This document shows positions 1 to 4,642 of a stretch of DNA of 11,787 nucleotides, in pieces (position 1 is the stretch's first letter; each line of letters begins with the position of its first letter). The notes beneath the pieces are model-generated. The model made no database searches and had not been told where the DNA came from. It saw only the letters and a list, made by a program, of their open reading frames with translations. The DNA lies in assembly GCA_002394725.1 (NCBI GenBank), contig DGUQ01000071.1:1-11787 (forward strand), given 5' to 3'. The position numbers were made by a program, and so were the translations under genes. Source of the stretch: Ruminococcaceae bacterium UBA4306. GTDB lineage: Bacteria; Bacillota; Clostridia; Oscillospirales; Acutalibacteraceae.

Positions 1-918
1 ATCCTCGTACAGAACGGTACGCTCCGCACCGGCGATATCGTCGTAGCAGGCACGGCGGTCGGCCATGTGCGCGCGATGACCGACGATAAAGGCAGACGCG
101 TCAAGGAAGCCGGCCCCTCGATCCCGGTTGAGATCACGGGTCTGGATGACGTCCCCACCGGCGGCGATACCTTCAACGCCGTCACCGACGAGCGTCTGGC
201 GCGCGAGCTGGTCGAGCAGCGTAAGCATGAGAAGAAGGAAGCCGAGTTCAACGCCCGTACCAAGGTCACGCTCGACAACCTCTTCGATCAGATGAAGCTC
301 GGCGAGGTCAAGGAGCTCAAGATCATCGTCAAGGCGGACGTACAGGGTTCCGTTGAGGCGGTACGCCAGAGCCTTGAAAAGCTCTCCAACGAGGAAGTTC
401 GCGTCAACATCATCCACGGCGCTGTCGGCGCTGTCAACGAGTCTGACGTCATGCTCGCGAACGCCTCTAACGCTATCATCGTCGGCTTCAATGTACGCCC
501 CGACGCGACCGCTCAGGCAAACGCCGAGCGCGACGGCGTGGATATGCGCATGTACCGCGTCATCTATGACTGCATCGAGGAGATCGAGAGCGCGATGAAG
601 GGTATGCTCGCTCCCAAGACCAGAGAGGTCATCCTCGGTACCGCAGAGGTGCGCAACGTCATCCGCATCAAGTCGATCGGCAACATCGGCGGCTGTTATG
701 TCAAGAGCGGTAAGATTCAGCGCGGCGCAGGCGTTCGTGTTGTCCGCGACGGTATCATCATCGCCGACGATACCATCGGTTCTCTCCAGCGCTTCAAGGA
801 CAGCGTCAAGGAAGTAGCGGAAGGCTACGAGTGCGGTATCGGTCTGGAGAAGTACAACGATATCAAGGAAGGCGATATCTTCGAGGTATTCACCATCGAG
901 GAATATCGTGAGGATTAA
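1..918 (+). CDS. infB: Translation initiation factor IF-2, C-terminal part (5' end outside window)
   Basis: The reading frame is open from base 1 and ends at TAA 916-918, giving 305 residues of a protein that begins upstream. IF-2 is the GTPase that brings fMet-tRNA to the 30S subunit and promotes subunit joining. The fragment starts at the end of the beta-barrel after the G domain (NGTLRTGDIVVAG). It then shows the IF2 domain 3 signature (ELKIIVKADVQGSVEA), a long linker helix, and the C-terminal fMet-tRNA binding domain (GTAEVRNVIRIKSIGNIGG, GYECGIGLEKYNDIKEGD). The GTP-binding motifs lie outside the window. It is followed by rbfA, a DHH phosphoesterase and truB, the usual Firmicutes order. 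A repeat element rather than a tight junction separates it from rbfA. The identity is secure. Confidence 0.97.
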   Translation: MLVQNGTLRTGDIVVAGTAVGHVRAMTDDKGRRVKEAGPSIPVEITGLDDVPTGGDTFNAVTDERLARELVEQRKHEKKEAEFNARTKVTLDNLFDQMKLGEVKELKIIVKADVQGSVEAVRQSLEKLSNEEVRVNIIHGAVGAVNESDVMLANASNAIIVGFNVRPDATAQANAERDGVDMRMYRVIYDCIEEIESAMKGMLAPKTREVILGTAEVRNVIRIKSIGNIGGCYVKSGKIQRGAGVRVVRDGIIIADDTIGSLQRFKDSVKEVAEGYECGIGLEKYNDIKEGDIFEVFTIEEYRED

Positions 919-944
919 TATAGAATTGTATATTATAGAATAGA

Positions 945-1107
945 TGCAAAGGCCCCCTTTCCTAAGGGGGCTGTCAGCTGACGCTTGCGTCATGCTGACT
1001 GGGGGTTGATACGTTGCGTTTTCGGTTATTTTTCTTGCAGCAGATCGTCCAATGCAGCAACCCTCCGGCACTTTGTGCCACCTCCCTTAGGAAAGGGAGG
1101 CTTTGCA
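945..1107. repeat. Composite palindromic repeat element with terminal inverted repeats, in the infB-rbfA gap
   Basis: About 163 bp bounded by TGCAAAG (945-951) and its complement CTTTGCA (1101-1107). The left arm (951-1008, plus orientation) has the hairpin CCCCCTT-TCCT-AAGGGGG (953-970), then a long imperfect hairpin GTCAGC...GCTGAC (973-999), and ends GGGGGTTG. The right arm (1058-1102) is a related unit in minus orientation: CAACCCTCC, a GGCAC/GTGCC hairpin, then CCTCCCTT...AAGGGAGG. The arms therefore point at each other around a roughly 50-bp centre. The layout resembles a small non-autonomous element (MITE- or BIME-like). It lies inside the operon, and relatives occur at 7486-7586, 10309-10457 and 10837-10955. 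No transposase is nearby. Confidence 0.75.
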
Positions 1108-1127
1108 ACCATATAGAGGAAATTACT

Positions 1128-1514
1128 ATGGCAAATCATAAAATAGACAGGATCACCGAGGATGTGAAGCGTGAGCTGACGGCGATTTTCCGTGAGCTCA
1201 AGGATCCGAGGGTCAATTCATGCTTTCTGTCCATCGTGCGTGTTGAGGTGACCAACGACCTGAGCTATTGCACGGTGTACGTCAGCGCTTTGGAGGGGCT
1301 CGACCGCGCGAAGGCGGCTGTCAAGGGGCTCAAAAGCGCCGCCGGATATATCCGCAGGGAGCTGGGTCACCGCCTCCGCCTCCGCCATGTGCCCGAGCTG
1401 ATTTTCACCCCCACCGATTCCATCGAATACAGCGCTGAGATCTCGCGGATCCTGAACAGTCTGGATATTCCGAAGGATGAGGAGGAACCTGATGAAACAG
1501 ATCACGCTCAATGA
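1128..1514 (+). CDS. rbfA: 30S ribosome-binding factor A
   Basis: 128 residues, the normal length for RbfA, a KH-type protein that binds immature 30S subunits and assists maturation of the 5' end of 16S rRNA. Recognisable parts are the N-terminal helix (RITEDVKRELTAIFRELKDP), the central strand region (LSIVRVEVTNDLSYCTVYVS) and the C-terminal HRLRLRHVPELIFTPTDSIE. I chose ATG 1128 because AGAGGA (1115-1120) is well spaced before it and the family homology begins there. The frame is open back to 1014, but that part reads through the palindromic repeat and lacks a ribosome binding site. The acidic tail overlaps the next gene by 23 bp, which suggests translational coupling. No separate promoter is obvious, so it is probably co-transcribed with infB through the repeat. 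Confidence 0.95.
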   Translation: MANHKIDRITEDVKRELTAIFRELKDPRVNSCFLSIVRVEVTNDLSYCTVYVSALEGLDRAKAAVKGLKSAAGYIRRELGHRLRLRHVPELIFTPTDSIEYSAEISRILNSLDIPKDEEEPDETDHAQ

Positions 1515-2439
1515 GGTCGCCTCGCTTCTTTCGGAGCATGACGATTTTAAAATATTGACCCACAGCTATCCCGACGGCGACTGCCTCGGCTGCGGCTATG
1601 CGCTGGCGTTCGCGCTGCGCAAGCTCGGCAAGCGCGCCAATGTCGCTGTGGACGGCAGGCTGCCCTCCAAGTTCACCTATCTGGTGAAGAACTACGAGGA
1701 GCAGGACTTCACTCCCAAGTACATCGTCAGCGTGGACGTTGCCGCGCCCGCGCTGCTCGGCGAGAGTGTGATGGAGGGTGTGGATCACATCGATCTTTGT
1801 ATCGATCACCACGGCACCAACAGCTTGGACGCCGAGTATAAATATATTGACGACACCGCGGCTGCTGCTGCCGAGATCATTTGGGAGCTGCTCGAGCTGC
1901 TCGGTGTCGCAATCGATGAGGATATCGCGGCAGGCATCTATACCGGTGTGTCGACCGATACCGGCTGCTTTGTCTACACCAATACGACGCCGCGTACCCA
2001 CAGGATCGCGGCTCTGACCATGCCCTACTGCAACTGGCAGGAGATCAACAACATCAATTTCGTGATCAAGACCCGTGCCAAGCTCAGGATGGAGCGTCTG
2101 GTCTACAAGACCATGGAGTTCCACGCCTCCGGCAGATGCGCGATCATCTATACCACCCTCGCGATGTGCGAGGCGCTCGGCTCGGGCGATGATGAGATGG
2201 AGGGGCTGGCAAATATTCCGCGCCGTATCGAGGGCGTGAAGATCGGTATCACCATGCGCGAGAAGGCTGGCGGCGTGTTCAAGATCTCCGTGCGTACCAA
2301 CGACGGTATCAACGCGGCTGAATTCTGCCGGCAGTTCGGCGGCGGCGGTCATCCCGCGGCGTCCGGCTGCTCGATCGAGGGCGATCTCAACACCGTCAAG
2401 CAAACGCTGATCGACGCGGCGGAGGCGTTCCTGCAATGA
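1492..2439 (+). CDS. nrnA: DHH/DHHA1-family phosphoesterase, NrnA-like oligoribonuclease / pAp phosphatase
   Basis: 315 residues from ATG 1492, with GGAGG at 1481-1485 placed 6 bases before it. An in-frame ATG at 1477 lies before that ribosome binding site and is less likely. DHH motifs are clear: H24-x3-D28-x-D30 (HSYPDGD), D82 in SVDVA, DHH at 105-107 (CIDHHGTN), D156 (STDTG), and the DHHA1 substrate loop GGGGHPAASG at 283-292. These match the Mn-dependent NrnA group, which degrades short RNA oligomers and dephosphorylates 3'-phosphoadenosine 5'-phosphate. It overlaps rbfA by 23 bp and truB by 4 bp (ATGA), so the three are translationally coupled. The fold is certain. The exact substrate preference (nanoRNA, pAp or c-di-nucleotide products) is inferred from the family and the rbfA-truB context. 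Confidence 0.9.
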   Translation: MKQITLNEVASLLSEHDDFKILTHSYPDGDCLGCGYALAFALRKLGKRANVAVDGRLPSKFTYLVKNYEEQDFTPKYIVSVDVAAPALLGESVMEGVDHIDLCIDHHGTNSLDAEYKYIDDTAAAAAEIIWELLELLGVAIDEDIAAGIYTGVSTDTGCFVYTNTTPRTHRIAALTMPYCNWQEINNINFVIKTRAKLRMERLVYKTMEFHASGRCAIIYTTLAMCEALGSGDDEMEGLANIPRRIEGVKIGITMREKAGGVFKISVRTNDGINAAEFCRQFGGGGHPAASGCSIEGDLNTVKQTLIDAAEAFLQ

Positions 2440-3323
2440 ACGGCGTCATCCTGATACATAAGGAGAAGGACTTCACTTCCTTCGACGTCGTTGCCGTGGT
2501 ACGCAAGCTGACAGGGCAGAAAAAGGCAGGTCATACCGGCACGCTCGATCCGAACGCGACAGGCGTTTTGCCCGTACTGCTCGGCACGGCGACCAAGGCG
2601 CAGGATATCATCCCCTGTCAAGATAAAAAATATCGCGCGGATTTTCGCTTTGGTATCGCGACCGATACGCTCGATATCTGGGGCGAGGTCATCGAGCAAC
2701 AACCATCGCACGTTACAGAACAAGAAGCGAAAAAAGCACTCCGGTGTTTTAGGGGGGAGATCGAACAGCTTCCGCCCATGTACTCCGCCGTCAGCGTCGG
2801 CGGCAAGCGGCTCTATCAGTACGCCCGTGAGGGCAAAGAGGTAGAGCGCCGTCCGCGCAAGGTAAAGGTCTATTCGCTGGAGCTGTTGTCTTTTGACAAA
2901 GATACCCAGAGCGGTACGCTCGATATCTATTGCTCCAACGGCACCTACATCCGCACGATCATCGACGATCTGGCGCGTGCGCTCGGCACCGTCGGCGTGA
3001 TGACGGATCTGGTGCGGTATGAGGCGTGCGGTTATCCGCTTAGCGACTGCATGACGCTCGATGAATTGCGGCATAAGATCGACAGCGGCAACACCTCCTT
3101 TTTACGCAGTGTCGAGAGCATTTTTATGTCTTATGATGAAGTGGTGGTCAGCGATAAGCAGGCGCACCGTTTTGTCAACGGCAATCCGCTGGATATCGTC
3201 CGCACACCGCTACGCGACCATGCCGAGGACAAAAAAATATTCCGCGTGAAAGATCGGCAGGGCGCCTTCCTCTCACTCGGAATCATCGACGGCGAAAGCT
3301 TGAAGCTCTATAAGCATTTTTAA
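2436..3323 (+). CDS. truB: tRNA pseudouridine(55) synthase TruB
   Basis: 295 residues. TruB converts U55 in the T-loop of tRNA to pseudouridine. The catalytic motif GHTGTLDPNATGVLP is present, with Asp38 as the expected nucleophile. Other family blocks are FRGEIEQLPPMYSAV (KGK-type region), GKRLYQYAREGKEVERR, and the late CSNGTYIRTIIDDLARALG motif. The last 70 or so residues form the TruB C-terminal PUA-like domain. The ATG overlaps the stop of the DHH gene (ATGA at 2436-2439). In many Firmicutes truB is followed by ribF; here the operon ends and a small convergent RNA/peptide locus begins 12 bp after the stop. No terminator was found directly after truB, so transcription may run into the terminator at 3413-3446. 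Confidence 0.97.
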   Translation: MNGVILIHKEKDFTSFDVVAVVRKLTGQKKAGHTGTLDPNATGVLPVLLGTATKAQDIIPCQDKKYRADFRFGIATDTLDIWGEVIEQQPSHVTEQEAKKALRCFRGEIEQLPPMYSAVSVGGKRLYQYAREGKEVERRPRKVKVYSLELLSFDKDTQSGTLDIYCSNGTYIRTIIDDLARALGTVGVMTDLVRYEACGYPLSDCMTLDELRHKIDSGNTSFLRSVESIFMSYDEVVVSDKQAHRFVNGNPLDIVRTPLRDHAEDKKIFRVKDRQGAFLSLGIIDGESLKLYKHF

Positions 3324-3334
3324 TCTGGTTTTAC

Positions 3335-3362
3335 TTGACAAACAGTAAAGCTATGCTATAAT
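3335..3362 (+). promoter_or_regulatory. Promoter of the antitoxin RNA
   Basis: A near-ideal housekeeping promoter: TTGACA at 3335-3340, 16-bp spacer, TATAAT at 3357-3362 with the extended -10 TG at 3354-3355. Transcription should start near 3369-3370. It begins just after the truB stop and has no open reading frame behind it, which fits an RNA gene. Confidence 0.85.
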
Positions 3363-3369
3363 ATAAATA

Positions 3370-3398
3370 CAAGGAGCTATCCGATAGACGGTTAGCCC
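3370..3398 (+). repeat. 5'-end repeat, copy 1 (antitoxin RNA); copy 2 inverted at 3594-3629
   Basis: CAAGGAGCTATC-CGATAGACGGT...TAGCCC on the plus strand corresponds to CAAGGAGTTATCTCCATATACGGT...GTTAACCC on the minus strand at 3629-3594, with about 10 extra bases (GTTAGGCG-like) in the second. In the DNA they are inverted repeats; in RNA both transcripts start with the same sense sequence. In the toxin copy GGAG-TTAT-CTCC (3615-3626) forms a perfect small 5' hairpin. Confidence 0.65.
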
Positions 3399-3412
3399 AA
3401 GGTGTATTTTCT

Positions 3413-3446
3413 AAAAATAACTGCCCGGGCAGGGGCGGTTATTTTT
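3413..3446. terminator. Bidirectional terminator shared by the toxin mRNA and antitoxin RNA
   Basis: AAAAATAACTGCCC (3413-3426) pairs with GGGCGGTTATTTTT (3433-3446) around a 6-nt loop: a 14-bp stem with one G-U, and A- and T-tracts on either side so that it can work in both directions. The toxin stop codon (3439-3441) lies inside the stem. It probably also stops read-through from truB. Confidence 0.88.
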
Positions 3447-3540
3447 TATGCGTGAACATTAATATCGTAAAAACGAGAGTAATGATAGCGACGATAAACA
3501 TAGCGAACGCAATCAAGTCGCTATATGTAACGTACTGCAT
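3439..3540 (-). CDS. Small holin-like hydrophobic peptide, putative type I toxin
   Basis: 33 residues on the minus strand, start MQYVTYSDL, end FTHKK. A polar N-terminus (TYSD) is followed by one membrane helix at about residues 9-29 (AFAMFIVAII, TLVFTI) and a short basic tail ending HKK. This matches the layout of the small holin-like toxins of Firmicutes (family often called Hol_Tox) and of Fst/TxpA-type type I toxins, which insert into the cytoplasmic membrane. Support for a real gene is strong: AAAGGAGGG (3547-3555) lies 6 bases before the ATG, a TTTACA-17-TATGAT promoter lies upstream, a terminator begins at the stop codon, and a promoter-driven RNA faces its 3' end. Family membership is recalled from sequence character, not searched. 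A non-toxic membrane peptide cannot be excluded. Confidence 0.8.
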   Translation of the reverse strand: MQYVTYSDLIAFAMFIVAIITLVFTILMFTHKK

Positions 3541-3546
3541 AACAAT

Positions 3547-3601
3547 CCCTCCTTTACAAATGTATCAGAGGGACGTGCCCTCTGTAGAAAGAGGGTTAAC
3601 C
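3547..3601 (-). promoter_or_regulatory. Structured toxin mRNA leader with ribosome binding site and competing hairpins
   Basis: Read on the minus strand, the leader holds GGTTAACCCTCTTT (to 3588), then a perfect 7-bp hairpin CAGAGGG/CCCTCTG (arms 3578-3584 and 3566-3572), then the strong ribosome binding site AAAGGAGGG (3547-3555). The upstream CCCTCTTT (3588-3595) can pair either with GAGGG of the hairpin arm or, with one bulge, with the ribosome binding site. This suggests an mRNA that folds to hide its ribosome binding site, as known for type I toxins. The fold was not computed. Confidence 0.5.
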
Positions 3602-3637
3602 GCCTACCGTATATGGAGATAACTCCTTGCGAATATC

Positions 3638-3666
3638 ATCATAACAAATAACGGAAGCATTGTAAA
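3638..3666 (-). promoter_or_regulatory. Promoter of the small toxin gene
   Basis: On the minus strand: TTTACA (plus 3661-3666), 17-bp spacer, TATGAT (plus 3638-3643). The predicted start at about 3629-3631 puts CAAGGAGTTATC at the 5' end of the mRNA, matching the 5' end of the facing RNA. A dyad TGTAA-N4-TTACA (3661-3674) overlaps the -35 and could be an operator. Confidence 0.75.
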
Positions 3667-3703
3667 TGATTACATCAACATCGTAATAGTTATTTCAAAA
3701 CCA

Positions 3704-4405
3704 TTACTTCATATTCTCATCCACGGGATAGGACGTCAGAAAGCGTACGGAGCGCTCGATGGCGTCCTTGCTGTTTTTGTAGTCGCCGCCCTGATTGCGG
3801 TAGTCGAACATGCTCGCAAAGTGCGTCACGTCGTCATACAACGTGTCCATATAGCCCTTGGAGAGCTTGTTGGTCGTTTCGCAAAACTCCTTGAACGTGC
3901 TCTTGTCCATCGCCTTTTTGTTGGCGTTGCCCATCACAAGGGCATAGTGATCCAGACAGATGAATTCCTGATTTTGGTACTGCCTGCGGAATTCGGGATC
4001 AGTGCCGTACTGCACATAGACGGTCGCCAGCAGATGCAGGATGTCGTGCTCGATACGGTCGCATACATAACAGGTGCGGTCGTTCTCGCGGATCGCGGCG
4101 ATCATCTTTTTGTCGGGGGTATCCGTGTTCTTCTTCGGGAACACCTTTTTGCGCAGCTCGTCGATATGGGTCTGGAGCAGCAGCGCGTTCGACAGGCGCG
4201 GGCCGTTGTTGACCATCATCGAGAAATGGCGGTGACAAAAGCCGACCTGATTGGTCTTGACGCGTACATCGGGCGCCATCATCGCGGCTCCCGTGATGTA
4301 CTCCACATACTGCTCCTCGAGCATGCGGTGCATGCGGCAGATAGGGCAGCCGTCGGTCTGAGTGAACAGTTCGGTGATTGGGATCGTAGTGATATTCGGC
4401 TTCAT
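3704..4405 (-). CDS. DUF6062-like protein with duplicated CxxC...CxxH module
   Basis: 233 residues, no signal peptide or membrane segment, so probably cytoplasmic. I recognise the sequence style of the Clostridia family DUF6062; the function is unknown. Four cysteine pairs stand out: C20-P-I-C23 with C57-H-R-H60, and C112-Y-V-C115 with C150-L-D-H153. The spacing between the halves is nearly identical (33 and 34 residues), which points to an internal duplication, each half likely to bind a metal such as zinc. The region between them (about residues 90-105) is lysine-rich. ATG 4405 has CGGAGG 5 bases upstream (plus 4411-4415). It is transcribed alone, away from the membrane protein gene at 4643. 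Its 3' end abuts the toxin promoter, with no clear terminator between. The alternative 162-aa frame across the start is a shadow. Confidence 0.8.
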   Translation of the reverse strand: MKPNITTIPITELFTQTDGCPICRMHRMLEEQYVEYITGAAMMAPDVRVKTNQVGFCHRHFSMMVNNGPRLSNALLLQTHIDELRKKVFPKKNTDTPDKKMIAAIRENDRTCYVCDRIEHDILHLLATVYVQYGTDPEFRRQYQNQEFICLDHYALVMGNANKKAMDKSTFKEFCETTNKLSKGYMDTLYDDVTHFASMFDYRNQGGDYKNSKDAIERSVRFLTSYPVDENMK

Positions 4406-4469
4406 GGGAACCTCCGTTCATTGCGGTACACAGGGATGTGCCGCGAGTTTTCGTTTTTATGATAAAATT

Positions 4470-4478
4470 ATTATAGCA
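4470..4478 (-). promoter_or_regulatory. Extended -10 promoter of the DUF6062-like gene
   Basis: On the minus strand TGCTATAAT (plus 4470-4478) is a consensus extended -10, about 65 bp before the start codon. The matching -35 (TACCAT at 17 bp) is poor, as is usual for extended -10 promoters. Confidence 0.6.
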
Positions 4479-4506
4479 TATTGTCACGGAATATGGTATA
4501 CTTGAA

Positions 4507-4535
4507 TTGCATTTTTTTGAGAATAGGGTTATGAT
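4507..4535 (+). promoter_or_regulatory. Candidate promoter of the large membrane protein gene
   Basis: TTGCAT (4507-4512), 17-bp spacer, TATGAT (4530-4535). It would leave a leader of about 100 nt before ATG 4643. The rest of 4536-4630 shows nothing I can name. A TTGACA at 4625-4630 is too close to the start codon to serve as a -35 for this gene. Confidence 0.45.
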
Positions 4536-4642
4536 AAGTATGGTATGAGAAAATGTAACGGTTCAGATCACACTGGTCACCCTATCCATTCCCCAAAAGA
4601 CGAATAAAAACATAGACATTTCACTTGACATAGGAGGACAAC

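Larger units (their letters stand above)
3369..3447 (+). ncRNA. Putative antisense RNA antitoxin of a type I toxin-antitoxin pair
   Basis: This transcript of about 80 nt is predicted from the strong promoter at 3335-3362 and the terminator at 3413-3446. It has no ribosome binding site or plausible ORF. Its 5' end reads CAAGGAGCTATCC, with a possible small GGA-GCTA-TCC hairpin, followed by CGGTTAGCCC and an AAGGTG stretch. Its 3' end lies opposite the 3' end of the small toxin mRNA, so the two RNAs are fully complementary over the terminator (about 3412-3447). Two short extra pairings are possible: GGUUAGCC (3390-3397) with the near-palindromic GGUUAACC of the toxin leader (3594-3601), and 3400-3408 with the leader just before the toxin ribosome binding site (3558-3566). 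The RNA and its role are inferred. Confidence 0.7.

Noticed and set aside
945..1107. CRISPR array or rho-independent terminator reading of the repeats
   Set aside because: Units are inverted and not regularly spaced with unique spacers, so no CRISPR. The hairpins lack a U-tract after the stem, so a simple terminator is not supported.
1014..1127. N-terminal extension of rbfA from ATG 1014
   Set aside because: It reads through the palindromic repeat, has no ribosome binding site, and RbfA homology starts at 1128.
1405..2436. 343-residue open frame on the minus strand
   Set aside because: It is the antisense of the DHH phosphoesterase in GC-rich coding sequence, has no ribosome binding site and no recognisable family, and the plus-strand gene carries all DHH motifs.
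2349..3074. 241-residue minus-strand frame opposite truB
   Set aside because: Shadow of truB; no start signals and no family features.
3439..3540. The small peptide as a phage holin
   Set aside because: No lysin, phage structural gene or other prophage sign is nearby, whereas a facing RNA with its own promoter is present, which fits a type I toxin better.
3821..4462. 213-residue plus-strand frame opposite the DUF6062-like gene
   Set aside because: The minus-strand frame has the cysteine clusters, ribosome binding site and promoter; this one has none of these.
4625..4630. TTGACA as the -35 of the membrane protein gene
   Set aside because: It lies 13 bp before the start codon and overlaps the ribosome binding site zone; a transcript from it would begin inside the gene.
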